A stretch of DNA of 64,000 nt from Desertibaculum subflavum (GTDB taxonomy: Bacteria; Pseudomonadota; Alphaproteobacteria; Ferrovibrionales; Ferrovibrionaceae): contig QOZS01000008.1 of NCBI GenBank assembly GCA_003576705.1, positions 62,001 through 126,000 of the forward strand, written 5' to 3'. This document shows positions 51,197-61,017 of the stretch, one piece after another. Under the pieces are notes generated by a model. It was given only the letters and a program-made list of their open reading frames with translations, ran no database searches and had not been told where the DNA came from. Position 1 is the stretch's first letter. Each line of letters starts with the position of its first letter. Both the position numbers and the translations under genes were made by a program.

Positions 51197-54100
51197 CGCC
51201 CTCTCCCGCACCTGATCCCGCAGCGGCGAGAATAGGGGCGCCGGGCGGCGCATCAAGCGCCTCGGCCGGCCTCGCGATATGCGCCTCGTAGCGCCCCGCG
51301 ACCCAGGCCTCGACGCTCTTCAGCCGGCGCGCCAGGCCCGCATAGGTGGCGCAGCCGCCGACCTTGGCGATGAAGCGCCCGAGCCCGGACGAGGCTCGCT
51401 GCGGCTCGAAGCGGCCGGAGACACAGAGCCGGAGCACGTTCTGGACGGCGCGCAGAAACAGGATCGCCTCGGTCAGTCGCCGTGCCTCGGCCGCCGGCAG
51501 AAGCCGCACATTGCCGGCCGTGCGGAACACATCGGCCGTATTGCCCGTCAGCAGCGACGGATGCGCTGCCGCATGACGCAGCACGAGGTACTGGGCGAGG
51601 AATTCTAGGTCGAGCAGACCGCCCCTCGCGTACTTGACCTCCCAGGGATCGGTCGCGGCATGTTGCGCGGCGATCTTGCGCCGCATATCGGCAACGTCGG
51701 CGAGCAGCTTGTCGGCATCGCGCGGTGCCGCCAGCGTGTCGCGGATCACCGCCGCGACCTCCTCACCGAGCGAGGCGTCGCCACCCACCACGCGCGCCCG
51801 GGTCAGCGCCATGTGCTCCCAGGTCCAGGCCTCTTCGCGGTGATAGCGCGCGAAGGCCGCGAGCGGCACCGCGATCGGCCCCTTGGTGCCGGAAGGCCGG
51901 AGCCGCATGTCGACGTCGTAGAGCTGTCCCTCGCCGGTCAGCGCGGTCAGCGCATTGATGTAGCGCTGAGTGAAGCGGGTAAACCACACCGACGGCACCA
52001 GCGGCTTCGCGCCGCTGGAGCTCTCGGCGTCCGGGGCATGGTCGTAGACGAGGATGAGGTCGAGATCCGAGCCGAAGGTCATCTCCCGCGCGCCGAGCTT
52101 GCCGAGGCCGACGATGGCGATGCGCCCGCCCGGCACGCGGCCGTGCTGCCGGACGATATCGGCCTCGACCGGGCCGGCCAGCGCATCGAGAACGCCGTCG
52201 GCAAGGTCGCTCAGGGCAAAGCCGACTCGCTCGACGTCGAGGCTGTGGCCGAGCATGCGAGCGCCGATCTGGAATCGGCTCTCGCGCGTATAGCGCCGTG
52301 CCATGTCGAGCACGTCCTGGATGTCGCCGGCATGGGAGAACAGGGCGCCGATCTCCGATCGGATCGCCTCGCGTTCCGGCGGCGGCAGGCGGAATTCCGG
52401 CGACAGGATCGCGTCCAGCAGCGCCGGCGTGCGGGCCAGCACCTCGGCAAGCCGCGGCGCCGTCCCCATGATCTCCGCCAGCATGCCGAGGATGCCCGGA
52501 TTGGCGTGCAGGAGCGAAAGAATTTGCACGCCCGCCGGCAGGTTGCCGAGAAAGGTGTCGAAGGTGTTGAAGGCGAGGTCGGGATGCGCCGTCTTGCCGA
52601 GCGCGGCGAGCAGCGACGGCACCAGCTCCGTCATCAGCTCGCGCGCCCGGGCCGAGCGCATCGCCCGCACATGGCCGTGATGCCAGCCGCGCACCGTCGC
52701 AGCGATCCGGGCCGGTTCGCGGAAGCCCATTTTCGTCAGCGTCTCCAGCGTGTCGGGATCGTCCTCGGTGCCGGTGAAGACGAGATTGCCGCCGCTGCTC
52801 CCCAAGGTCGGCGCGCTTTCGAACAGCGCCGCATAGTGGCGCCGCACCATCTCCAGACGACGCCGGAGGTCGCGCTCGAACGGCGCCGGCTCGTCATAGC
52901 CCATGAAGGTGGCGATCCGGGCGACGCCATCCGCCGTCGCCGGCATCTTCTGCGTCTGCTGGTCCTCGACCATCTGCAGCCGGTGCTCCAGCGTGCGCAG
53001 GAAGCCATAGGCCTCGATCAGTTCGTGCCCCACCGCTTCGCTGACCCGCCCCGTCGCCATCAGCGCCCGCAAGGTCTCGCAGGTCGCGGCCGAGCGCAGT
53101 CGCCGGTCGCGGCCGCCCGAGATCAGCTGCTGGGTCTGCGCGAAGAACTCGATCTCGCGGATACCGCCGGCGCCGACCTTGATGTCGTGGCCTTCGATGG
53201 CGATCGTCTTGTGGCCCTTATGCGCATTGATCTGGCGCTTGATCGAGTGAATGTCGGCGATAGCGGCGTAATCGAGATTCTTTCGCCACACGAAGGGCTC
53301 GAGCCGCGCCAGCAGGCGGGCGCCGGCATCCAGGTCGCCGGCCACCGGGCGTGCCTTGATCATGGCGGCGCGCTCCCAGTTCTGGCCGAAGGATTCGTAA
53401 TAGCTCTCTGCTGCCGCCATCGACATCGCCACCGGCGTCGCCCCGGCATCGGGCCGAAGCCGCAGGTCGACCCGATGCACATAGCCGTCGGCGGTGCGCT
53501 CCTGCAGCGCCTTGACGATGCCGTGCACCACCCGCGAGTAGATGTCCCGTGGGAACCGCGTGCCGGTCAGGCGGACATGGTCCTCGTCGAAGAACACGAC
53601 GAGGTCAATGTCGCTCGAATAATTGAGCTCGTCGGCGCCGATCTTGCCCATGCCGATGACGGCGAAGCCGGATTCGCGCTCCGGATCGTCCGGATGCGGC
53701 AGCTCGATATCGCCGGCCAGCGCGCGCTGGCGCAGGTAATGCGCGGTCGCCGCGCGCACCGCGGCGTCGGCAAAGCGGGTGAGGCACCAGGTGATGCGGT
53801 CCAGGGTCCACAGCCCGCCGATATCGGCGATGGCGATCAGCAGGGCGGCGCGTCGCCGGGCGCGGCGCAGCCGCGTCATCAGCTCGGCCTCCGACTCGCC
53901 CGGAATGCCGACCCCGGCATCGCCGAGCACCTTGGCGATCTCGGTATCCGGATCGCTGGCGAGCAGTTGCAGCAGGAAGCGCCGCTCCTTGAGGACACAA
54001 TCGCCGAGAAACGGGCTGTTGCCGAACAGGGCTGCCGACAAGGCCTGTCCTTGGGGTGATTCCATGAACGCCTGCAGGCCGGGCGCCAGGTCGGCCTCCT

Positions 54101-54206
54101 CGGGATCCTCGGTGCTCAAGAGGTCGTGACGGCCATGCCGCGCGCGATCGGGATCGGCCGCTTGCGGAAGTCGCGCCAGCCGTTCAAGAAGGGGAAACTC
54201 GGTCAT
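51186..54206 (-). CDS. glnE: Bifunctional glutamine-synthetase adenylyltransferase/adenylyl-removing enzyme
   Basis: A 1006-residue nitrogen regulator that adds or removes AMP on glutamine synthetase. Two nucleotidyltransferase domains are visible: IGADELNYSSDIDLVVFFDE near residue 195 (removase half) and LGAREMTFGSDLDLILVYDH near residue 700 (transferase half), each with the GSD/SSDxDL metal motif. A linking helical region and C-terminal helices complete the usual length of about 950-1000. Start at ATG 54206. Divergent from the AsmA-like gene across 65 bases. Confidence 0.96.
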   Translation of the reverse strand: MTEFPLLERLARLPQAADPDRARHGRHDLLSTEDPEEADLAPGLQAFMESPQGQALSAALFGNSPFLGDCVLKERRFLLQLLASDPDTEIAKVLGDAGVGIPGESEAELMTRLRRARRRAALLIAIADIGGLWTLDRITWCLTRFADAAVRAATAHYLRQRALAGDIELPHPDDPERESGFAVIGMGKIGADELNYSSDIDLVVFFDEDHVRLTGTRFPRDIYSRVVHGIVKALQERTADGYVHRVDLRLRPDAGATPVAMSMAAAESYYESFGQNWERAAMIKARPVAGDLDAGARLLARLEPFVWRKNLDYAAIADIHSIKRQINAHKGHKTIAIEGHDIKVGAGGIREIEFFAQTQQLISGGRDRRLRSAATCETLRALMATGRVSEAVGHELIEAYGFLRTLEHRLQMVEDQQTQKMPATADGVARIATFMGYDEPAPFERDLRRRLEMVRRHYAALFESAPTLGSSGGNLVFTGTEDDPDTLETLTKMGFREPARIAATVRGWHHGHVRAMRSARARELMTELVPSLLAALGKTAHPDLAFNTFDTFLGNLPAGVQILSLLHANPGILGMLAEIMGTAPRLAEVLARTPALLDAILSPEFRLPPPEREAIRSEIGALFSHAGDIQDVLDMARRYTRESRFQIGARMLGHSLDVERVGFALSDLADGVLDALAGPVEADIVRQHGRVPGGRIAIVGLGKLGAREMTFGSDLDLILVYDHAPDAESSSGAKPLVPSVWFTRFTQRYINALTALTGEGQLYDVDMRLRPSGTKGPIAVPLAAFARYHREEAWTWEHMALTRARVVGGDASLGEEVAAVIRDTLAAPRDADKLLADVADMRRKIAAQHAATDPWEVKYARGGLLDLEFLAQYLVLRHAAAHPSLLTGNTADVFRTAGNVRLLPAAEARRLTEAILFLRAVQNVLRLCVSGRFEPQRASSGLGRFIAKVGGCATYAGLARRLKSVEAWVAGRYEAHIARPAEALDAPPGAPILAAAGSGAGEGDGD

Positions 54207-54271
54207 TCGTCCACGGCGTATTTTGCGGCAGAGTGAGGGGCGGGGCTCCGCGGCGTCAAGTTCAGGAACGG

Positions 54272-57200
54272 ATGGCCCGTCCTTCGGTTGGGGTTGGAAT
54301 GCGCACGGTCCGCCTCGTCGGCGCCTTCATCACGGCGGTCCTGCTCGTAACCCTGGCGGTCGCGCTGCGCCTGGCGGCCGGGCCGATCGCGCTCGGGCCG
54401 CTCGCCCCCTGGGTCGAGGATGCCATTGCCGGCCTCTACCCGGATGCCGCCATCAGTCTCGACGATGCCTCGATCGCCTGGAACCGGACGGAGGGCACGC
54501 TGGACCTGCGCCTGGTCAGCGTCCGTGTGCTGGCGCGCGATGGACGTCCGATCGCCGATCTGCCCGACGCCCGCCTCGGCATCGACATCGCGTCCCTGAT
54601 TGACGGCGAGGTTCGCCCCACGCGGCTCGACGTCGTGGGGCTCGCATTGCGTGTCGTACGGGCGGCCGACGGCAGCTTCGGCGTCGGCACGCATGACGGC
54701 GCCTCGCCTGCGGACGAGCCGACGGACCGCGGCGAGATGCTGCGCCAGCTGCTGGATGAGAGTCCGGACAGCCCGATCGCGAAGCTGACCCACCTGCGGC
54801 TCATCGACGTCGCGCTCACCGTCGAGGACCGGGTGCTCGGGCGCACGTTCCAGGCGCCGCACGCCACCGTTTCGCTGCGGCGCGACCAGCGCGGCATCGA
54901 GGCGGAGCTTGCGGCCGAGGTGGCGCTGAACGGCAGCCGACCCCGTCTGCGCGCAAGCGCGCTGTTCGATCGTGACAGCGGCAGATCCGTCGTGCAGGCG
55001 GTGATTTCCGAATTCAGGCCCGGCGATCTCGTCGCCGTGGCGCCGGGATTGGCCGCGGTCTCCGGGGTGAATCTGCCGCTGACCGCGCAGCTGCAGTTCC
55101 GCGCCGATTTGAACGGGCTGACCTCCCCGGTGACCGTCGTGATCGAAGCGGCGGCGGGCGAAGTCAGCCTGCCGACGCTCGAGCTCGACACCGTGCAGGT
55201 GACGCGCCTGGTCGCCCACGGCACGGTGGCACAATCGCTCGACCGCGTGCGCCTCGATGCGGCGGCGCTGGACCTGGACGGTCTGTCGCTGCGCATGAAC
55301 GGCGAAGCGGAACTGCATGAGGGCACGCTGGCCGGCCTGGACGTCGTGCTCAACGCGGATCCGTTCACCGTCGCGACCTTGAAGCGGCTGTGGCCCAAGG
55401 CCGTTGGCCGCGATGCGCGTGCCTGGATAGCCGAGAACATCCTGGCCGGCAGCATCCGCGATACCCGGGCGCGGGTGCGCCTGACCGGCGCGCAGCTCGC
55501 CGGAGCGGAGCCGATCCCGGCCGATGCGGTCAATCTCGAATGGCGCGTCGAGGGCGCCGAGGTACGCTATTTCAAGCCGCTGCCGACGGTGACCGCGGTC
55601 GGCGGCACCGCCCGCATGTCGGCGCAGCGGCTCGACATCGCCATCTCCGAAGGTCGCGTCGGCGAGCTGACGGCCAGCCAGGGAACCGTCGTGATCACCG
55701 GGCTCGACCACAAGGACCAGTTCGCCGATATCACCATCACCGTGGCCGGGCCGACGGCGCGCGCCCTCGAACTGCTCGACCGCGAGCCGCTGCGCTTCGT
55801 CCGCCGCTTCGGCTTCGAGGCGGCGGCGGCCGGCGGCGGCTCGCGCACCCAGGCGCGGTTCAAGTTCCCGCTGGCCAAGAGCCTGTCGGTCGACGATCTC
55901 GACGTGAATGCCAGCTCCGACATCATGGGCTTCACCTATCCGCAGGTGGTCGACCGGTTCCGCGTCAGCGACGGCACCATGACGCTCAAGGTCGACCGCC
56001 AGCAGCTGACGGCGCGCGGCAAGCTCGCGCTCAACGGCGTGCCGGTGCAGCTCATCTGGGCCGAAAAGTTCAGCGGTCCGTTGGCGAGCCGCTACGACAT
56101 CACCGGCGTGCTCGACGACGCGGCGCGCGAGGCGCTGGGCCTCTCCACCGCGCCCTATATCCGCGGCACATTCGGTGCCGACGTCGCGATCGAGATCAAC
56201 CGCGCCGGCGATGTCCTGGCCGATGGTGCGCTGGACCTGGCGGACGCCACCCTCACCATCGCGCCATTGCGCTGGGAGAAGCCGCCGCGCATGGCAGCCG
56301 CGGCGAAGTTCCGCGTGCAGGCGCCGAAGGGCAAGCCGATCCAGGTCGACAGCGTCGAGGTCAAGGCGACCGATTTCCTGATGCGCGGCCGTGCGACCAT
56401 CGGCCCCGGGGTGGAACGACGCTTCGAGATCGCCACCCTGAAGCAGGGTGCCAACGACCTGTCCGTCGTCGCGACGGCGAACGAACAGGCGACCATCGTC
56501 GAGCTCAAGGGCGCCAGCGCCGACCTGCGCCCGCATCTGAACCAGATCGACGGCGCGAAGCGGCCACAGACGCCGGGGCCCCCGGCGTCGCCGGAGCCGC
56601 CGACGCAAGTGCGGTTCGCGCTCGACCGCGTCGTGCTGTCGGACGACGTGGCCATTGTCGGCGTGCAGGGCCATGCCGAGCAGCGCGACGATCGCCTGAG
56701 CCAGCTGGTGGCGACCGGCACGGTCGGCGACAAGGGCGCGCTCGAGGTCAACATGGTGCCGGTGGAGCGTGGCCGGCGCCTGACCATCACGTCGGCCGAT
56801 GCCGGCGCGGTGGTGAAGGGCCTCGGGATCACCAAGGACGTCGTCGGCGGCACGCTCAGTCTGCATGCCGATCTTGCGGATGACGGCGCCGAGGACAGCC
56901 GGACCAGAGGCACCTTACGGATCGAGGAATTCAGGTTGCTGCGGGCGCCGGCCATCGCCCGCGTCCTCTCGATTGCGGCGGTGACGGGCATCGGGGAGAT
57001 GCTGAGCGGCGAAGGCGTGCACTTCGTCCGGGCGAACATTCCCTTCGCGATGCAGGATTCCAAGATCCGGCTGGACGGCGCGCGCGCCTGGGGCCCTTCG
57101 ATGGGGCTGACCGCGGAAGGCACGATCGACCGCAGCAACGACACGCTGCTGCTGACCGGAACCCTGGTCCCGGCCTATGCGATCAACGCCGTGCTCGGCA

Positions 57201-57418
57201 ACATTCCGCTGCTCGGCCAGCTCCTGGTGGGGCGCAAGGGCGAAGGTGTGTTCGGCGTGACGTACCGCATGTCGGGCCCGGTCGGCGATCCCAATGTCGA
57301 GATCAATCCGCTCTCGGCGCTGACGCCGGGCTTCCTCCGCCGCATCTTCGAGTTTCCGGAGAGCCAGCCGGCGCCGAAGGAAGCAGGTCCGGCACCGGGC
57401 GAGGAGCAGCCGAAGTAA
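54272..57418 (+). CDS. AsmA-like/DUF3971 (YhdP-type) envelope protein
   Basis: A 1048-residue protein with a single N-terminal anchor (VRLVGAFITAVLLVTLAVAL) and a long beta-rich periplasmic body. The AsmA-like C-terminal domain is seen in GTLRIEEFRLLRAPAIARVL, GEMLSGEGVHFVRANIPFAM and the end PVGDPNVEINPLSALTPGFL. YhdP and TamB relatives form bridges that move phospholipid to the outer membrane, so a similar role is likely. Start at ATG 54272 with AGGAA; an ATG at 54299 would also keep the anchor. No partner gene is adjacent. Confidence 0.82.
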   Translation: MARPSVGVGMRTVRLVGAFITAVLLVTLAVALRLAAGPIALGPLAPWVEDAIAGLYPDAAISLDDASIAWNRTEGTLDLRLVSVRVLARDGRPIADLPDARLGIDIASLIDGEVRPTRLDVVGLALRVVRAADGSFGVGTHDGASPADEPTDRGEMLRQLLDESPDSPIAKLTHLRLIDVALTVEDRVLGRTFQAPHATVSLRRDQRGIEAELAAEVALNGSRPRLRASALFDRDSGRSVVQAVISEFRPGDLVAVAPGLAAVSGVNLPLTAQLQFRADLNGLTSPVTVVIEAAAGEVSLPTLELDTVQVTRLVAHGTVAQSLDRVRLDAAALDLDGLSLRMNGEAELHEGTLAGLDVVLNADPFTVATLKRLWPKAVGRDARAWIAENILAGSIRDTRARVRLTGAQLAGAEPIPADAVNLEWRVEGAEVRYFKPLPTVTAVGGTARMSAQRLDIAISEGRVGELTASQGTVVITGLDHKDQFADITITVAGPTARALELLDREPLRFVRRFGFEAAAAGGGSRTQARFKFPLAKSLSVDDLDVNASSDIMGFTYPQVVDRFRVSDGTMTLKVDRQQLTARGKLALNGVPVQLIWAEKFSGPLASRYDITGVLDDAAREALGLSTAPYIRGTFGADVAIEINRAGDVLADGALDLADATLTIAPLRWEKPPRMAAAAKFRVQAPKGKPIQVDSVEVKATDFLMRGRATIGPGVERRFEIATLKQGANDLSVVATANEQATIVELKGASADLRPHLNQIDGAKRPQTPGPPASPEPPTQVRFALDRVVLSDDVAIVGVQGHAEQRDDRLSQLVATGTVGDKGALEVNMVPVERGRRLTITSADAGAVVKGLGITKDVVGGTLSLHADLADDGAEDSRTRGTLRIEEFRLLRAPAIARVLSIAAVTGIGEMLSGEGVHFVRANIPFAMQDSKIRLDGARAWGPSMGLTAEGTIDRSNDTLLLTGTLVPAYAINAVLGNIPLLGQLLVGRKGEGVFGVTYRMSGPVGDPNVEINPLSALTPGFLRRIFEFPESQPAPKEAGPAPGEEQPK

Positions 57419-57421
57419 GGC

Positions 57422-59134
57422 TCAGCCGCGGGCGAGGGCGCGGCTGCGCGGCATGGTCGTCATCACCCACCAGTCGCGTAGCGCATCGGCATCGATCGGA
57501 CGGCTGATGTGATAGCCCTGGGCGTAAGGGCAGCCGAGATCCGCGAGCAGGGCCAGGGTCGCGGCGTCCTCCACGCCCTCGGCCACCACGTCCAGGCCGA
57601 GCAACCGGCCGAGATCGATGGTCGACTTGACGATCGCCCGGTCGCGTGGGCTCTCCAGCATGGTGCGGACCAGCGACCGGTCGATTTTGATCTCGTCGAG
57701 CGGCAGCCGGCGCAGATAGCCGATCGAGCTGTAGCCGGCGCCGAAATCGTCGATCGCGATCTTGAAGCCGAGTCCCTTCAGGGCGGCGAGCACCGCCCGG
57801 GCGCGATCGATGTCGCGGATCAGGATCGATTCGGTGATCTCCAGCGTGACGGCGCCGGCCGGGATCGGGCAGCGCGCCAGCAGCGCCTGCATCCCCTCGA
57901 CGATGCGCCAGCCGCGCAACGACACGGCTGACAGATTGACGGCGACCAGCGGCTGGATGCCGTGCACGCTCCAGGCGGCGAGATCGGAGAGCACGCTGCG
58001 CAGCGCCCAGAACGTCAGATCATCGATCAGGCCGGTGCGCTCGGCCAGCGGGATGAACAGGTCGGGCGGCATCAGGCCGCGGCTCGGATGCCGCCAGCGG
58101 ATCAACGCCTCGGCGCCGACCGGCTGGCCGCTGCGGATCTCGATCTTCGGCTGATAGCTCAGGAAATATTCGTTGCGCTCGGCCGCCTGGCGCAGATCGA
58201 TCGCCAGCGCATGCGCCTCGGCGGGATCGGCGGTCGGCCCGCCGGGGAAGGCGGCGACGGAGGAGGGGCTCTTCTTGGCCTCGGCCGCGGCGGCGTCGAC
58301 GCCGATCAGGAGCGAATCCGCCGTGTCGCCGTGCTCCGGCCTGGCGGCGACGCCCACCACCACATGCAGGCGCACCGGCTGTCCGGCAACATGGATCGGC
58401 TCGGCGAAGGCCTCGACCAGCTTGCGCGCGGCGCCGACGCCTGCCTTCAGCGATGCGCCCGGGGCCAGCAGCACGCCGAACTGGTCGGCGCCGAGATGCC
58501 CGACCACATCCTCCTTGCGCACGGCGCGGCGCACGCGATCACCGGCCGCCGCCAGCACGGCGTCGGCGAAGCGATAGCCGAACATCTGGTTGATGCTGCG
58601 GAAGTCCTGGATGTCCAGCATCAGGAGCGCGACCGGCCGGCCGGCCGCGCGCGCCTGCGGCACGGCCCGCTCCAGGGCCTTGACGAAGCTCGGACGCGCG
58701 AGCAGCCCCGCTGCCGGATCGCCGCCGGGCACGCCCTCGCGCGCCGCACCGTCGCGACGCAGATAGCCGCATATCGTCAGCGCCAGCCGCTCCTCGACCA
58801 GCCCGTCGCCGATCAGGCAGGCATCGCCGCCCTTGTCGATCAGCGCCTTGGCATCGGCGAAGCCGTTGCGCTCGCCGAGGAAGACGATCGGCGTCGAGCA
58901 GCCGAGCTGGCGCAATCGGGTGATGGCGGCGACCGTCTCGCTGTCGGCAAGGTCGGAATCCATCACCATGGCATCGACCGCGCCGGCCTGCAGCGCCTGC
59001 AGCGCGTCGGCCGCGTCGCTCTTCGCCGTGAAATGGACGACTTCGCCCTGCGCGGCGAGCAGCGCTTCGAGCCGCGCCGCGCGCCGCTGCGGCTCCGGTC
59101 CTGCCAGCAGCAGTTCCAGCCGGTGCGTGCTCAT
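57422..59134 (-). CDS. EAL phosphodiesterase with degenerate GGDEF and receiver-like domains
   Basis: A 570-residue cyclic-di-GMP signalling protein. Residues about 5-120 resemble a receiver, with the phosphoacceptor region AMVMDSDLAD, but the N-terminal acidic pair is missing. Residues about 145-295 form a GGDEF domain whose signature reads LGADQF, so cyclase activity is unlikely. The EAL domain (about 315-560) is intact: GAEALIRWRHP, ITESILI, DDFGAGYSS, KIDRSLV and AEGVEDA. It should break down c-di-GMP. Start chosen at MSTHRLELL; five more codons upstream are possible. Confidence 0.87.
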   Translation of the reverse strand: MSTHRLELLLAGPEPQRRAARLEALLAAQGEVVHFTAKSDAADALQALQAGAVDAMVMDSDLADSETVAAITRLRQLGCSTPIVFLGERNGFADAKALIDKGGDACLIGDGLVEERLALTICGYLRRDGAAREGVPGGDPAAGLLARPSFVKALERAVPQARAAGRPVALLMLDIQDFRSINQMFGYRFADAVLAAAGDRVRRAVRKEDVVGHLGADQFGVLLAPGASLKAGVGAARKLVEAFAEPIHVAGQPVRLHVVVGVAARPEHGDTADSLLIGVDAAAAEAKKSPSSVAAFPGGPTADPAEAHALAIDLRQAAERNEYFLSYQPKIEIRSGQPVGAEALIRWRHPSRGLMPPDLFIPLAERTGLIDDLTFWALRSVLSDLAAWSVHGIQPLVAVNLSAVSLRGWRIVEGMQALLARCPIPAGAVTLEITESILIRDIDRARAVLAALKGLGFKIAIDDFGAGYSSIGYLRRLPLDEIKIDRSLVRTMLESPRDRAIVKSTIDLGRLLGLDVVAEGVEDAATLALLADLGCPYAQGYHISRPIDADALRDWWVMTTMPRSRALARG

Positions 59135-59310
59135 GCCGCGCGCCCGCATCCAGCGGCGGCGCGACGGAAGGAACGCCCCCGGCGGTGGAGATGGAAAAGC
59201 GCGATCATCAAGGTTCGACGCACGGCATGGTTTAAATCTCGGCGCAGGGTGGCCCGATTGCGCCTAACGTGCCGTGAAGAAGAATGGTTAAGCGATCGTC
59301 GCGCGCAGCA

Positions 59311-60315
59311 TCAATAGGTGCGCTTGAGCTTCAGATGATCGTAGCGGCTGGCGGATTCCACGCGAATGCCTTGCGGCGCGCCCCGTCGCACCACTTCGAG
59401 CTCGATCGTCACGCCGGCTTCGCCGCTGGCCCAGAGGCGGCGATAGAGATCCGGCACCGAGCCAACCGCTCGTCCGCCGACCTGCACGATCACGTCGCCC
59501 GGCTCGATTCCGGCCTTTTCGGCCGGGCTGTCGGGCGTGACCCGGACCACGATCGGATGGCCCGACATATCCATCACGTTGATGCCGAGCCAGGGGCGGA
59601 CACGGCCGCCGCCTTTCCCGGCCTCGATCAGATCGGCCAGGACGGGCGGCAACAGGTCGATCGGCACGAACATGTTGCCGGGCCTGGCTCGATCGGCCTC
59701 GGTCGCATTGCCGACCGCGAGCGAGCCCACGCCGACCAGCTTGCCGTCGCGGTCGACCAGCGCCGCGCCGCCCCAATTGGGATGCGGCGGGATGGTGAAG
59801 ATCGCCTCCTCCAGCAGATACTCCCAATAGCCGGCGAATTCGCGCCTGGCGACGATCTCGGCTGCAAGCACGCCACCGGCGCCGCCATGACCGACCGCCA
59901 GCACTGGGTCGCCGGCGCGCGCGCCGGCCGACTTGCCGATCGCGATCGGCTTGATCCTGAGCGGCGCCAGCGCGCGCACCAGGCCGAAGCCGGTATCGTA
60001 GTCGTAGCCGACCACATCGGCCGGCACCGGGCTGCCGTCGGCGCGATAGAGCGTGACAGCGCTCGCCTCGACGATCAGGTAGCCGATGGTGAGGACGAGG
60101 CCGGCATCGTCGATCACGATGCCGTTGCCTTCGCGCTGCGGCCCGAGGGTCGCCGCGCTGCGGGCGTCGCCCGGCACCTCGGCATGCAGCCGCACGACGG
60201 AGTCGACGGCCGCCTTGATGGCGGCCGGATCGGCGCCGGCATTGACGGCCGGAAGCAGCAGCCCCGCGGCGAGAGCCAGGGCCATGCTGCGGCACCATCG
60301 GGCAAAGACGGCCAT
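59311..60315 (-). CDS. Deg-type (S1C) PDZ protein lacking the catalytic triad
   Basis: A 334-residue exported protein with signal peptide (CRSMALALAAGLLLPAVNAG), a trypsin-like fold and a C-terminal PDZ domain (DSPAEKAGIEPGDVIVQVGG). Catalytic positions are altered: VLTNAHVV becomes VLTIGYLIVE (no His), the Asp region TDLAVL becomes TGFGLVR, and the GNSGGPL nucleophile loop becomes HPNWGGAALVD (no Ser). It is therefore probably a non-proteolytic chaperone or peptide-binding module. Start at the ATG giving MAVFARWC. Flanked by the EAL gene and a thioesterase. Confidence 0.82.
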   Translation of the reverse strand: MAVFARWCRSMALALAAGLLLPAVNAGADPAAIKAAVDSVVRLHAEVPGDARSAATLGPQREGNGIVIDDAGLVLTIGYLIVEASAVTLYRADGSPVPADVVGYDYDTGFGLVRALAPLRIKPIAIGKSAGARAGDPVLAVGHGGAGGVLAAEIVARREFAGYWEYLLEEAIFTIPPHPNWGGAALVDRDGKLVGVGSLAVGNATEADRARPGNMFVPIDLLPPVLADLIEAGKGGGRVRPWLGINVMDMSGHPIVVRVTPDSPAEKAGIEPGDVIVQVGGRAVGSVPDLYRRLWASGEAGVTIELEVVRRGAPQGIRVESASRYDHLKLKRTY

Positions 60316-60430
60316 GCGACGACCTTGCGTCGGCTGAATGGCGCCCAGGTTAGCCTGCGCCGCCGTGCGCGTCATCGCCTTCCAGGGCAGGCCCCGGTAA
60401 GTTCGACGCGAAGGCAGCAGGGGTGGAGAC

Positions 60431-60853
60431 ATGGTGCGGATGTCGATCGGGGAGCTGAACGCCTTCCTCGAGCGGGAGTTCCCGGAGATCGGCTGGATGG
60501 GCATCGAGATCCGGCGCGTCGACCGGCGCAGCATCACCCTCGGCATGCCGGCTCAGCCGCGCAACCTCCGCCCCGGCGGCACCATCTCCGGGCCGGCGAT
60601 GATGTCGCTGGTCGATCTCGGCATGTACCTGCTGGTTCTGGCCCAGATCGGCCCGGTGCCGCTTGCGGTGACCACCAATCTCAACATCGATTTCCTGCGC
60701 AAGCCGCCGCCCGGCGATCTCCGGGCCGAGGGCGAGCTGCTCAAGCTCGGCCGGCGCATCGCGGTCGGCGATTTCCGCATCTACGGCGCCGAAGGCGACG
60801 AGCCGGTGGCGCGCGCCTCGCTCACCTATTCGATCCCGCCGGACCGGGCGTAG
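60431..60853 (+). CDS. PaaI-family hotdog thioesterase
   Basis: A 140-residue hotdog protein. The core reads RPGGTISGPAMMSLVDLGMY (about residues 46-65), where the usual HGG is replaced by SGP but the following Asp remains, then LNIDFLRKPPPGDLRAEGEL. This variant is common in putative acyl-CoA thioesterases of the alphaproteobacteria. Start at ATG 60431 after GGGTGGAG. It is divergent from the Deg-like gene and followed by a weak terminator. Confidence 0.8.
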   Translation: MVRMSIGELNAFLEREFPEIGWMGIEIRRVDRRSITLGMPAQPRNLRPGGTISGPAMMSLVDLGMYLLVLAQIGPVPLAVTTNLNIDFLRKPPPGDLRAEGELLKLGRRIAVGDFRIYGAEGDEPVARASLTYSIPPDRA

Positions 60854-60855
60854 AC

Positions 60856-60879
60856 CGCGGGTTTCCGCGACCTTTTCTC
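60856..60879 (+). terminator. Weak terminator after thioesterase
   Basis: CGCGG (60856-60860) and CCGCG (60865-60869) form a 5-bp stem with loop GTTT, followed by ACCTTTTCTCT. Short, but well placed 2 bases after the stop. Confidence 0.4.
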
Positions 60880-60880
60880 T

Positions 60881-60896
60881 CGGTATCATAATACCG
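60881..60896. promoter_or_regulatory. Perfect dyad CGGTAT-CATA-ATACCG
   Basis: A 6-bp perfect inverted repeat 34 bases ahead of the rplM -35 element. It may be an operator or part of the preceding terminator structure; the regulator is unknown. Confidence 0.3.
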
Positions 60897-60930
60897 TCCA
60901 GAAAATGGCGGATTTTCGGGCCGTTTCGGG

Positions 60931-60959
60931 TTGACGCGGAGAGTCCGCCTGACTAGGTT
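60931..60959 (+). promoter_or_regulatory. rplM-rpsI promoter
   Basis: TTGACG (60931-60936) and TAGGTT (60954-60959) are 17 bases apart, about 58 bases before the rplM ATG. The strong -35 and its place ahead of a ribosomal protein operon make it the likely promoter. Confidence 0.55.
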
Positions 60960-61017
60960 CCGCGACCTTCGCGCCGGGCTCGCCCGGCCGCGGCAAACCA
61001 ATGCAAGGGCCAAGGTC

